This document shows positions 17,102 to 25,287 of a stretch of 34,402 nucleotides of DNA, one piece after another. A program made the translations under genes and the position numbers. Positions within the stretch are counted from its first letter, which is position 1. Each line of letters opens with the position of its first letter. The notes below the pieces were generated by a model, which saw only the letters and a list, made by a program, of their open reading frames with translations, had not been told where the DNA came from and searched no databases. Origin of the DNA: Variovorax sp. YR752 (GTDB taxonomy: Bacteria; Pseudomonadota; Gammaproteobacteria; Burkholderiales; Burkholderiaceae_C); the NCBI GenBank assembly GCA_945860785.1, contig CAMATD010000025.1:1-34402 (forward strand), given 5' to 3'.

Positions 17102-18805
17102 TCAGGCCTGGTCGTGGCAGAGCGTTCGGGCAAGCATCTCTTGCAGAGCCAACTTCGCGTCGGACGCCCCACCGGTCACGCGCCAGGCCACATGGCCATC
17201 GGGCCGCACCAGCACGGCACCATCGGCGCCGATGCCGTACAGCGCGCAGCAGTCCACCGCTTCGGGCACCAGGTCGCCATCGGGCGCAACGCGCCAGGGC
17301 TTGATCGCCGGCAGCGAGTCCGTACCGGCCAGCGCGCCGGCAGCTTTCACCCACGCCTGACCTTGGGGACCCGCCAGCAGCGTGAAACCGCCATCGAACA
17401 GCATCACGCTGGAGACGCGGATGCGCTCTTGCGCCGTGCGCCCCCAGAAATGCGGCGCGCGCCATCCGGGCTTGGCATGCGGCACGTAGTCGATCACCGG
17501 GTTCTCCACCGCGGGCGGGGCGATGTCGTCGGGCACGAAGGCGCAGCGGCCAGAGCTGCCGTCGTAGTGGATGCCCAGGTCCAGGCCGCTCCAGTTGCCG
17601 TACTGGCGCGAGCCTTCGACGATGCGACGACGCTCCTCGAGCCCGCTGGATTCGCGCAGCGCGCGCATCAGCTTCTCGGTGTGGCCGGCGTTCACTTCGG
17701 CGAATTCGCAGTTGCGCCGCGCCGCCTTGCGCCGCTCGGCATCGTAGGCGTCCCACAGCGCCGGCGGGGCTTCGCCGCGCAGCACGGAGGTCAGCTTCCA
17801 GGCCAGGTTGTGCGCGGACTGGATGCCGGTGTTCAGGCCCCAGCCACCGTGCGGCAGCGTGCAGTGCGCGGCATCGCCGGCCAGCAGCAGGCGGCCCTGG
17901 CGAAAGCGCTCCGACACCGATGCGGTCAGGGTGAAGGTGTAGTGCTTGTGCAGATCGATCTCGGGCGCTTCGTCTTCGGGCGCGCCGATCATGGCCTGCA
18001 GGCGGCGCACCACGTCCGCGTCGCTCCAGGTGTGGGGCTGTTCGCGTGTGGGGTCGTACTGGATCTGTCCTGCCCAGGCCGTCTTGCCGTCCAGCGGATG
18101 GAAGAGGCCAACGACGCCGGGCGCCAGTGTCCAGATCAGCGCGCCCTCGCGGCCCTTCGTGAAGCGGGACAGGTCCGCATGGAAATGCGTGGCCACGAAC
18201 GAGCGATAGGTGGCATGGTGCGCATGGCCGATGCCGGCAGCTTCGCGCAGGCGGCTTGCGCCGCCGTCGGCCGCGACCAGCCATTGCGCCCGCACCTCGC
18301 GCGTGCCGCCGCCTTCCACCGCCACGGTGGCGACGACGCCGTTGCCCTCGTCGCGGAACCCCGTGACTTCGTGGCGCAGGCGGATGTCGCAGCCCTGCGC
18401 GAGTGCCTTGCGGTACAGCATCGGGTCCAGCTTGTCCTGCGCCGCGATGCGGTACTCGCAGGGCGAAAACGCCGCGGAGGAGCCCGGCGCCATGTTGCCC
18501 GGCATGATGCCGACCAGCTCGCCGGCCATGCGCTCGGTGTAGACGAAGGAGCGCGACCACAGCGCGGGCAGTGCGTCGGCCCGCAGTTCCTCGCCCAGGT
18601 CGAGCTGGGTCATGATTTCCACGCTGCGCACATTGATGCCGCGGGCCCGCGGCAGCACGTTGATGCGCTCGCGTTTTTCCAGCACGAGGCTGCGCACGCC
18701 CTGGCGCGCCAGCAGGATGGCCAGGACCATGCCCACGGGGCCGGCGCCGGCGATCAGCACCGGGACTTCATCCGGCAGGACTGTCTTTTCATTCATCGCA
18801 TTCAT
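17102..18805 (-). CDS. FAD-dependent aromatic monooxygenase (MhpA/PheA-like flavoprotein hydroxylase)
   Basis: The 567-residue protein is an intact group A flavoprotein hydroxylase. The dinucleotide motif AGAGPVG lies at residues 19-25, the DG motif in LVAADGGASRLRE, and the second FAD motif GRLLLAGDAAHCTLPHGGWG near residue 307. The C-terminal thioredoxin-like domain typical of phenol and 3-hydroxyphenylpropionate hydroxylases follows (MLFDGGFTLLAGPQGQAW, ADGAVLVRPDGHVAWR). It would hydroxylate an aromatic acid or phenol using NAD(P)H and oxygen. The ribosome site AAGGAGACAAAG precedes the ATG. It is last in a minus-strand set with a MetX-like hydrolase and a LysR gene, so the set may hydroxylate an aromatic compound and then hydrolyse a product. 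No ring-cleavage dioxygenase is nearby, so the substrate stays open. Confidence 0.9.
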   Translation of the reverse strand: MNAMNEKTVLPDEVPVLIAGAGPVGMVLAILLARQGVRSLVLEKRERINVLPRARGINVRSVEIMTQLDLGEELRADALPALWSRSFVYTERMAGELVGIMPGNMAPGSSAAFSPCEYRIAAQDKLDPMLYRKALAQGCDIRLRHEVTGFRDEGNGVVATVAVEGGGTREVRAQWLVAADGGASRLREAAGIGHAHHATYRSFVATHFHADLSRFTKGREGALIWTLAPGVVGLFHPLDGKTAWAGQIQYDPTREQPHTWSDADVVRRLQAMIGAPEDEAPEIDLHKHYTFTLTASVSERFRQGRLLLAGDAAHCTLPHGGWGLNTGIQSAHNLAWKLTSVLRGEAPPALWDAYDAERRKAARRNCEFAEVNAGHTEKLMRALRESSGLEERRRIVEGSRQYGNWSGLDLGIHYDGSSGRCAFVPDDIAPPAVENPVIDYVPHAKPGWRAPHFWGRTAQERIRVSSVMLFDGGFTLLAGPQGQAWVKAAGALAGTDSLPAIKPWRVAPDGDLVPEAVDCCALYGIGADGAVLVRPDGHVAWRVTGGASDAKLALQEMLARTLCHDQA

Positions 18806-18862
18806 CTTTGTCTCCTTGTTGTTCGTCGTCGTCGATCGACGTTCAGCGAAATCCGGCGAAGG

Positions 18863-19914
18863 TCATCGTCGCGTGTGCACGGCCAGGAATCCGGCCAACA
18901 CGCCCGACCATTTCGCCGCATCGCTGCCCGATGCGCAGTGCCCGTGGTCGCTGTCGATCTCGGCATAGCGCGCATCGACGCCGGCCGATGCGAACTGCGC
19001 CAGGAGGTCCGGCGCGCGCGAAGCCGGCACCAGCCGGTCGCTGCGCGACAGCACCAGCAGCAGCGGCGCGCGAATCTCGTGCAGCCGCTCGCGCACATCG
19101 AAGGCGGCCATGGCCTTGTACAGGATCAGCAGGGAATTGGCGTCGAAGCCGCGAGCCCACTCGGAAGCCAGGCGCCGCAGTTCGCGCGCGCGTTGCTCCG
19201 GGTCCGGCCATTGGGCGGCCAACACGGCATCGGCACCGAAGGCCATCAACCCGCCCGTGCGCTTGCGCACCAGGTATTCCGAGAGATCGGCGCGGCCGTA
19301 GTAGTCGCCGCCGTGCCAACCAGGCAGGGCGGACAGTTCGGCTTGCAGCGCAGCCACGTCCGCGCCGGGCATGGCGGGGGTGGCAATCACGGGCACCAGT
19401 GCATCCATGAAATGCGGATGGTCCACACCCCACTGGTAGACCTGCGCGCCGCCGAAGGAATGGCCGGTCACGGCCGCCAGGTGCCTGACGCCCAAGTGGT
19501 CGAGCAAGGCCTTCTGCACCGCCACGATGTCGGCAATGCGGATCTCCGGGAAGGCCGAGCCCCATGGCCGGCCGGTCGCGGGGTTCGTGCTCGCGGCGTT
19601 GGTCGAGCCGTACGACGAGCCCACTGCGTTGGCGCAGACCACGAACCAGCGGTCGGTGTCGATGGCGCGGCCGGGGCCGATCAGGTCCGCCCACGACATG
19701 GCAGTGATCGGTGATCATGTCGTGCCCGCCGGTATAGCCGTGCGCCACCAAGATGGCGTTGCGCCCGTCGGCCGCAAGGGTGCCGCGCGTGAGGTAGGCG
19801 GTGCGCACCTCGGGCAGCAAGCCGCCTTGCTGCAGCCGCAGGTCGCGCAGGGTGAAGGTATCCCGCCGCGGCAGCGTCGGATTCGATGAGGGTGGTGGTG
19901 GCGGTGTCAGGCAT
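18863..19914 (-). pseudogene. MetX-like (homoserine O-acetyltransferase family) alpha/beta hydrolase, two frameshifts
   Basis: The start MPDTATTTLIESDAAAA is in one frame. From about 19870 the reading continues as RDTFTLRDLRLQQGGLLPE and ILVAHGYTGGHDMITDH in a second frame, and from about 19700 as MSWADLIGPGRAIDTDRWFV to the end. The last frame holds the nucleophile elbow GHSFGGAQ, the acid in SRSDRLVPAS and histidine in DSDHGHCASG. The LIGPGRAIDTDRWFVV block is characteristic of homoserine O-acetyltransferase relatives, many of which are hydrolases or transferases in catabolic clusters rather than methionine enzymes. Read through it has about 350 residues. It lies between the LysR gene and the monooxygenase on the same strand. 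Confidence 0.78.
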
Positions 19915-19968
19915 GCGGCCAGCTTAGGACGCGGTCCGCATGGGCACCATCGATGGCCGGCTTGTTAC

Positions 19969-20883
19969 TTATCGATGGGGTGAATCCGTGCCCAGCGCGG
20001 TGGTCACCTGTTCCACCAGCCACTTGTGGGCCCGGCTCGATTCGTTGCGCACGTGCCAGTACACGCGGACTTCGAATTCGGGCACCGCAACGGGCAGCGG
20101 CAACGCCTTGACGCGGCCCTCGCGCACGTAGGTCTGCGCCACCCGGTCAGGCATCTGCACCAGCAGGTCGGTGTGGTCCAGCAGGTCCGGCAGGTTCATG
20201 AAGTGCGGCACCCGGGCCACCACTTTGCGCGCCAGCTTGCGCTGGGCCAGCGCCTCGTCGATCAGCTGGTTGCCGCGCGTGGGCGTCATCACCATGATGT
20301 GGCGCGCGGCCACGAATTTCTCGAGTGTGAGCTTCTGCCCGATCGTGGGGTGGTCGACCGACATCACGCAGACATAGCGCTCATGGAACAGCGGCAGGCT
20401 GGAGGTGGTGGCCAGCAGCCCGGGCTGGTTGCCGATGACGGCATCGATGCGGCCCAGGGCCAGGTCCTCGACGACCTGATCGCCGATCTTCTCGATGTCG
20501 ATCTCGACCTTCGGCGCATGCGACTGGATCTGCCGCAGCAGCGCCGCGGTGAAGAACAGCGTGCCGACGTCGGACATGGCGATGCGAAAGCGCCGCGTCG
20601 ACTGCCCCGGGTTGAAGCGTTGGCGCGACTCCAGCGTGCTGTCGATACCGGCCAGCGCCTGGCTGAAGCGCTGGTACAACTGCTCGCCCACGCCGGTGGG
20701 CACGAGGCCGGTGGCCTTGCGGCGGAACAGGGGGTCGCCGTAGACCTCGCGCAACCGGGCCAGCGCGTGGCTCAGGGTCGGCTGGGTGAGATCCAGGCGT
20801 TCCGCCGCGCGCGTGACGCTGCGCGCTTCATAGATGGTGACGAAGACGCGGACGAGATTGAGGTCCAGGCGAGGTGCTGTCAT
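19969..20883 (-). CDS. LysR-type regulator divergent from a Bug gene
   Basis: The 304-residue protein begins MTAPRLDLNLVRVFVTIYEA with the HTH SVTRAAERLDLTQPTLSHAL and the common REVYGDPLFRRKATGLVPT linker. The effector domain includes RRFRIAMSDVGTLFFTAALL and RYVCVMSVDHPTIG. It is closely similar in layout to the LysR at 22031-22957 (both have an AMSD-G-FF/YF segment, RIDAVIGN/AIDAAVGN, RYVC and VPHF/IPHF motifs), so the two are paralogues. It is divergent from the Bug gene and upstream of the hydrolase and monooxygenase on its own strand; any of these may be its targets. Confidence 0.88.
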   Translation of the reverse strand: MTAPRLDLNLVRVFVTIYEARSVTRAAERLDLTQPTLSHALARLREVYGDPLFRRKATGLVPTGVGEQLYQRFSQALAGIDSTLESRQRFNPGQSTRRFRIAMSDVGTLFFTAALLRQIQSHAPKVEIDIEKIGDQVVEDLALGRIDAVIGNQPGLLATTSSLPLFHERYVCVMSVDHPTIGQKLTLEKFVAARHIMVMTPTRGNQLIDEALAQRKLARKVVARVPHFMNLPDLLDHTDLLVQMPDRVAQTYVREGRVKALPLPVAVPEFEVRVYWHVRNESSRAHKWLVEQVTTALGTDSPHR

Positions 20884-20894
20884 CGATGCAGCTC

Positions 20895-20918
20895 ATGTGT
20901 AACAGGCATTCTATCGAT
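20895..20918. promoter_or_regulatory. Shared LysR-associated element, copy 1
   Basis: ATGTGTAAC (20895-20903), four bases, then ATTCTATCGAT (20908-20918) lies 12 bp upstream of the LysR start and 74 bp before the Bug start. The same two blocks with the same spacing occur at 22975-22998 in front of the paralogous LysR gene. A further CATCGATG sits at 20881-20888, across the LysR start codon. Conservation between two intergenic regions supports a functional operator. Confidence 0.55.
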
Positions 20919-20991
20919 CCGATGGATGTGCAGGCGGGTCTACGCTGGCCGGGCCGAGCGAGTCGGACCACGACAACGACAGGAGACATCT

Positions 20992-21981
20992 ATGAGAAAC
21001 ATCGTCACGCACGCGCTGAAGGGCCTTGCCGCCTGCACCGTACTGTGGGCCGCATCCGCGGCGCAAGCGCAGGCGCCGTCCCAGGCGTTTCCGACTAGGC
21101 CGATGCACATCACCACGCCCTTCTCGGCCGGTGCCGTGCCCGAGGTGATGTTGCGCGCCGTGGCCGACCGACTCCAACGCAAGTGGGGCCAGCCGGTCAT
21201 CATCGACAACCGCCCCGGCGGCCACGGCTTCATCGCCATCGGCGCCTTCAAGCGCGGCGCGCCGGACGGCCACGACCTGATCCAGCTCGACAGCCTGCAC
21301 CTGACCGGCTACCAGCACATGTTCAAGAAGCTGCCCTACGACCCGGTGAAGGACTTCGAGCCGCTCGCGCCCCTCATGCGCACCAGCTTCTTCGTGCTGA
21401 CTTCGAGCAACGGCAAATACAAGTCGCTGGGCGACATCCTGGCCGCTGCCAGGGCGAAGCCGGGCCAGCTGAACTACGGCTCGTGGGGTGTCGGCAACCC
21501 GGTGCACCTGGGCACGGCCGTGCTCACCACGCTGACGAACACAAAGATGCAGCATGTGGTCTACAAGGACGCCAACGTGCTCTATACCGACGTCAGCACG
21601 GGCCAGGTCGACTTCGCGCTCGGCACGCTGGCAGCAGTGCGGGCGTTCTCGGGCCGGCTGGTGCCGCTCGCGGTGGCCGCGCCTCAACGCCATGCGGACG
21701 CGCCTGCCGTGCCTACCGTGGCCGAAGCCGGCGGACCCGCCGGATATGAAGCCTCGGGCTGGCTGCTGCTGGCCGCGCCCAAGGGCGTGTCGCCGGCGGT
21801 GGCGGCACAGATCCGGCGCGACGTGCAGGAGGCGCTGGCGCATCCGGACGTGGCAGCGATCTTCGCTTCGACGGGGTACGAGCCGTTCACGCTCGCACCG
21901 GCAGCGCTGCGCGCCTACATCGCGGCAGAAACGGCGCGCTATGCGGAGCTGATCGGCAAGACGAAGATCGAGATGGATTGA
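20992..21981 (+). CDS. Bug/TctC family periplasmic substrate-binding protein
   Basis: The 329-residue protein has a signal peptide (KGLAACTVLWAASAAQAQA) and a Bug-type mature region: FPTRPMHITTPFSAGAVPEV, PVIIDNRPGGHGFIAIGAFK, GAPDGHDLIQLDSLH and KKLPYDPVKDFEPLAPL. ATG 20992 is chosen because AGGAGACATCT stands just before it and the signal peptide begins there; the frame is open far upstream but overlaps the divergent regulator. It stands alone, divergent from the LysR gene, with no TctAB genes nearby. It probably binds an aromatic or other carboxylate tied to the neighbouring hydrolase and monooxygenase. Confidence 0.9.
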   Translation: MRNIVTHALKGLAACTVLWAASAAQAQAPSQAFPTRPMHITTPFSAGAVPEVMLRAVADRLQRKWGQPVIIDNRPGGHGFIAIGAFKRGAPDGHDLIQLDSLHLTGYQHMFKKLPYDPVKDFEPLAPLMRTSFFVLTSSNGKYKSLGDILAAARAKPGQLNYGSWGVGNPVHLGTAVLTTLTNTKMQHVVYKDANVLYTDVSTGQVDFALGTLAAVRAFSGRLVPLAVAAPQRHADAPAVPTVAEAGGPAGYEASGWLLLAAPKGVSPAVAAQIRRDVQEALAHPDVAAIFASTGYEPFTLAPAALRAYIAAETARYAELIGKTKIEMD

Positions 21982-22030
21982 TCTTCGTCCCTTCGGAGAA
22001 GCACCTCGCTTCGGTCGACAGGCGCGGCGG

Positions 22031-22957
22031 CTACAGCGGCGCAAGCGCCTTCACGATCTGGTCGCGAAACCATCGCACCGGCGGACTGTTTTCATGGCGC
22101 GTGTGCCAATGCACCTTGACCTCGAAGTCGGGCAGCTCCACCGGGAGCTCCACGCTCGCCAGCCCGCCGAAGCTTTCGAACACACGCGCCACGCGCGACG
22201 GCAGGGTGACCAGCAGATCGCTCTGCGCCACCAGACCCGGCAGCACCGTGAAGTGAGGAATCGTCACCGCGATCCGCCGCGAGACACCGTGCGCGCGCAG
22301 TGCTTCTTCCACCAGCTGATGCCCTGAAAAAGGCGATGCCACCAGCACATGGCGCGATGCCAGGAAGCGCTTGAGCGTCATCGGGCCGCGGCGGGGATGG
22401 TGCTTGGTGCCGACGAGGCAGACATAGCGCTCACGGAACAACAGCGCACTGCGCGTGTGGCCTGCCGCGATCGGCAGGTTGCCCACCGCGGCATCGATGG
22501 CGCCGCTGGCCAGACCGTCCACCACCTGGTCCAGCGTGACCTGCTTGACTTCCAGCTCGGCGAACGGCGCCTCTTGCTGCAGTTGCATCAAGAGGGGCGG
22601 CACGAAGTACAGCCCGCCAATGTCCGACATGGCGACCCGAAAGCGCCGGCGCGTGTCCGAAGGCTCGAAGTGCTCGGCCGATTCCACCGCGCGGTCGATC
22701 TGCCCGAGTGCCTGCGCGAATTCGCGGGCCAGTTGCTCCCCGAGCGGCGTGGGCAGCATGCCCTGCGGTCCGCGCAGGAACAGCCGGTCGTTGAAGCGCT
22801 TGCGCAGCTTGGCGAGGCCGTAGCTCAGCGTGGGCTGCGTCACGCCCAGTCGCTCCGCCGCGAGCGTGACGTTGCGCGTCTCCAGCAGGGTGGTGCAAAG
22901 ACGCAGCAGATTGAGATCGATCCGCGAGATGTCGACGTTGGAAGGAGTGCGCGTCAT
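22031..22957 (-). CDS. LysR-type regulator divergent from the iorAB-mandelate operon
   Basis: The 308-residue protein starts MTRTPSNVDISRIDLNLLRL, has the HTH NVTLAAERLGVTQPTLSYGL and a LysR effector domain (RRRFRVAMSDIGGLYFVPPL, GAIDAAVGNLPIAAGHTRSA, RHVLVASPFSGHQLVEEAL). It is the paralogue of the LysR at 19969-20883. Divergence from iorA with a 161-bp intergenic region makes it the obvious regulator of the long operon, with an aromatic hydroxy or keto acid as likely co-inducer. The ligand assignment is inferred from the operon genes only. Confidence 0.9.
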   Translation of the reverse strand: MTRTPSNVDISRIDLNLLRLCTTLLETRNVTLAAERLGVTQPTLSYGLAKLRKRFNDRLFLRGPQGMLPTPLGEQLAREFAQALGQIDRAVESAEHFEPSDTRRRFRVAMSDIGGLYFVPPLLMQLQQEAPFAELEVKQVTLDQVVDGLASGAIDAAVGNLPIAAGHTRSALLFRERYVCLVGTKHHPRRGPMTLKRFLASRHVLVASPFSGHQLVEEALRAHGVSRRIAVTIPHFTVLPGLVAQSDLLVTLPSRVARVFESFGGLASVELPVELPDFEVKVHWHTRHENSPPVRWFRDQIVKALAPL

Positions 22958-22974
22958 CTGTATAGATGGGATCG

Positions 22975-22998
22975 ATGTGTAACGCGAATTCTATCGAT
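22975..22998. promoter_or_regulatory. Shared LysR-associated element, copy 2
   Basis: ATGTGTAAC (22975-22983), four bases, then ATTCTATCGAT (22988-22998) lies 18 bp upstream of the LysR start and 121 bp before iorA. It is the second copy of the element at 20895-20918. An additional ATCGAT at 22971-22976 and CATC-tgtata-GATG at 22955-22968 add symmetry beside it. The rest of the intergenic region up to the iorA ribosome site shows nothing recognisable. Confidence 0.55.
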
Positions 22999-23118
22999 TG
23001 GATAAGAAGAGCGCGACCCATAAAGTTCGCATCGATCCCCGGGCGAACGCGTTCCCCCGGGGCCGAAACCCACGAAAAAAAGCGCAGCCCTCCAGGGGCC
23101 GCGCAGGAGACAGACAAC

Positions 23119-25287
23119 ATGGAGCGTTCATTCGCCGAAGAAGTCAAACGGCTGTCGCTGGGCGATGGCGAGGTGTTCCATGGCGAGGGCATCCTCGCGG
23201 TGACCAAGGCGCTGCTGCAGTCCGGCGTGAGCTATATCGGCGGCTACCAGGGCGCGCCGATCTCGCACCTGATCGACGTGCTCGGCGATTCGCGCGAGCT
23301 GCTCGACGAGCTGGGCATCTACTTCGAGAACAGCGCCTCCGAAGCGGGCGCGGCCGCCATGCTCGGCGCCTCCATCAACTACCCGGTGCGCGGTGCGGTC
23401 ACCTGGAAATCCACGGTCGGCACCAACGTCGCATCCGATGCGCTGTCCAACTTGGCCTCGGCCGGCGTGAAGGGCGGCGCGCTCGTGATCCTCGGCGAGG
23501 ACTACGGCGAAGGCTCCAGCATCATCCAGGAGCGCACCCACGCCTTCGCGATGAAGTCGCAGATGTGGCTGATGGACCCGCGTCCCAATCTCGGCTCCAT
23601 CGTCGATGCGGTCGAACGCAGCTTCGAGCTGTCGGAGGCGAGCCAGACGCCGGTGATGCTGCAGCTGCGCATTCGCGCCTGCCACGTGCACGGCAGCTTC
23701 GTCTGCAAGGACAACCGTGCGCCGGCCGTGTCCACGCGCGAGCTGATCCAGCAGCCGAACTTCGACTTCAGCCACATCAACCTGCCGCCGTCGATCTACG
23801 AGCACGAGCGGCTGAAGATCAGCTCGCGCTGGCCGGCCGCACTCGACTTCATCCGGCGCGAGCAACTGAACGAGCACTTCGAGGGCGATTGCGGCGACGT
23901 GGGCCTCATCGTGCCGGGCGGCCTCTACAACGGCGTGATCCGGGCGCTCCAGCAGCTCGGCCTGGCCGATGCCTTCGGCGCCTGCCGCATTCCGATGCTC
24001 GTGCTCAATGTGGTGTACCCGATGGTGCCCGACGAGCTGATTGATTTCTGTGCCGGAAAGCGCGCGGTGCTGATGGTGGAAGAGGGCCAACCCAACTACA
24101 TGGAGGACGCGCTGCACGCCATCCTGCGGCGCGCGGGCAGCGCGACATCGCTCTACGGCAAGGACATCTTCCCGATGGCCGGCGAATACACCGGCGAGGT
24201 GATGGTGCGCGCGCTGGCCGAGTTCGTTCGCATGACCGAGCCGATGGGCCTTGCATCGGCCGGTGCCGCCGATGTGGCCGCCGCTGCCGCGCCGCTCGCG
24301 GTGCTGAAGCCGCAGGCCGTCGAGGCGTTCGGCGCGCCGGTGCCCACGCGGCCGCCCGGCTTTTGCATCGGCTGCCCCGAGCGGCCGGTGTTCGCCGCCA
24401 TCAAGCTGATGCAGAAAGAACTCGGCCCGGTGCACGTGAGCGCCGACATCGGCTGCCACACCTTCGGCACGTTGCCGCCGTTCAATGTCGGCAGCACGGT
24501 GCTGGGCTACGGCCTGGGTCTCGCGAGTTCGTCGGGCCTGGCGCCACTCATGCGCAACCGGCTGCTCAGCATCATGGGCGACGGTGGCTTCTGGCACAAC
24601 GGCTTCACCAGCGGCGTGGTGAACGCGGTCTACAACAACCAGGACTCGGTGCTGGTGATCCTGAAGAACGGCTACACCTCGGCCACCGGCACGCAGGCGA
24701 TTCCTTCTTCGCCCACGCAGTCTGCGGCACGCCCGCTCACGCTCGACATCGAGGCTGCGCTGCGCGGCGTGGGCGTGGGGTGGGTGCGCAAGGTCACGAG
24801 CTACAACGTCGCCGAGATGCGCGACACCCTGCAAGAGGCCATGACCACCGAAGAGGGTGGGCTGAAGGTCATCATTGCCGACGGCGAATGCCAGCTCGAG
24901 CGGCAGCGCCGCATCAAGCCCGTGAACGCCGCGAAGCTGCAGCGCGGCGAGCGCGTGGTGCGCACGCGCTTCGGCATCGACGACGATGTGTGCACCGGCG
25001 ACCATTCGTGCATCCGCCTGTCGGGCTGCCCCTCGCTCACCGTCAAGCCCAACCCCAGCGCGCTGCGCACCGACCCGGTGGCCACGGTGAACCAGGGCTG
25101 CATGGGCTGCGGCCTGTGCGGCGAGAACGCGCACGCGGCCGTGCTGTGCCCCTCGTTCTACAAGGCCGAGATCGTGCAGAACGCCGGGGCCTGGGAGCGC
25201 TTCATGTTCCGCATGCGCAGCGGCGTCATCGGGCTCATGGCGGGCAGGGCACGCAGCCTCGCCGTCGAGAAGGTCGCCTTGGTATGA
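23119..25287 (+). CDS. iorA: Indolepyruvate ferredoxin oxidoreductase-type 2-oxoacid oxidoreductase, alpha subunit
   Basis: This 722-residue protein has the IorA layout: pyrimidine-binding domain (about 1-200, GYQGAPISHLIDVL, ENSASEAGAAAMLGASINY), a transketolase-C-like middle part, the CIGCPER segment near 416, and the thiamine-diphosphate domain with GDGGFWHNG (about 486-494) and NNQDSVLVILKNGYTSATGT. The ferredoxin-like tail has clustered cysteines at about 624-680 (VCTGDHSCIRLSGCP and GCMGCGLCGENAHAAVLCP). The family converts arylpyruvates or arylglyoxylates and CoA to acyl-CoA and CO2, reducing ferredoxin or another acceptor. ATG 23119 has AGGAGACAG upstream. It overlaps iorB by 4 bp and heads the operon with mandelate enzymes, so benzoylformate is a plausible substrate; arylpyruvates are the alternative. 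Confidence 0.9.
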   Translation: MERSFAEEVKRLSLGDGEVFHGEGILAVTKALLQSGVSYIGGYQGAPISHLIDVLGDSRELLDELGIYFENSASEAGAAAMLGASINYPVRGAVTWKSTVGTNVASDALSNLASAGVKGGALVILGEDYGEGSSIIQERTHAFAMKSQMWLMDPRPNLGSIVDAVERSFELSEASQTPVMLQLRIRACHVHGSFVCKDNRAPAVSTRELIQQPNFDFSHINLPPSIYEHERLKISSRWPAALDFIRREQLNEHFEGDCGDVGLIVPGGLYNGVIRALQQLGLADAFGACRIPMLVLNVVYPMVPDELIDFCAGKRAVLMVEEGQPNYMEDALHAILRRAGSATSLYGKDIFPMAGEYTGEVMVRALAEFVRMTEPMGLASAGAADVAAAAAPLAVLKPQAVEAFGAPVPTRPPGFCIGCPERPVFAAIKLMQKELGPVHVSADIGCHTFGTLPPFNVGSTVLGYGLGLASSSGLAPLMRNRLLSIMGDGGFWHNGFTSGVVNAVYNNQDSVLVILKNGYTSATGTQAIPSSPTQSAARPLTLDIEAALRGVGVGWVRKVTSYNVAEMRDTLQEAMTTEEGGLKVIIADGECQLERQRRIKPVNAAKLQRGERVVRTRFGIDDDVCTGDHSCIRLSGCPSLTVKPNPSALRTDPVATVNQGCMGCGLCGENAHAAVLCPSFYKAEIVQNAGAWERFMFRMRSGVIGLMAGRARSLAVEKVALV

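Noticed and set aside
16952..19714. 920-codon open frame on the plus strand opposite the monooxygenase and hydrolase
   Set aside because: No recognisable domain, His/Arg/Gln-rich low-quality composition, and it is antisense to two genes with clear catalytic motifs; a GC-rich shadow frame.
24363..25283. Frame open upstream of iorB within iorA, which could suggest a longer IorB
   Set aside because: The upstream part is an out-of-frame translation of iorA; the ATG at 25284 overlapping the iorA stop gives the normal IorB N-terminus.
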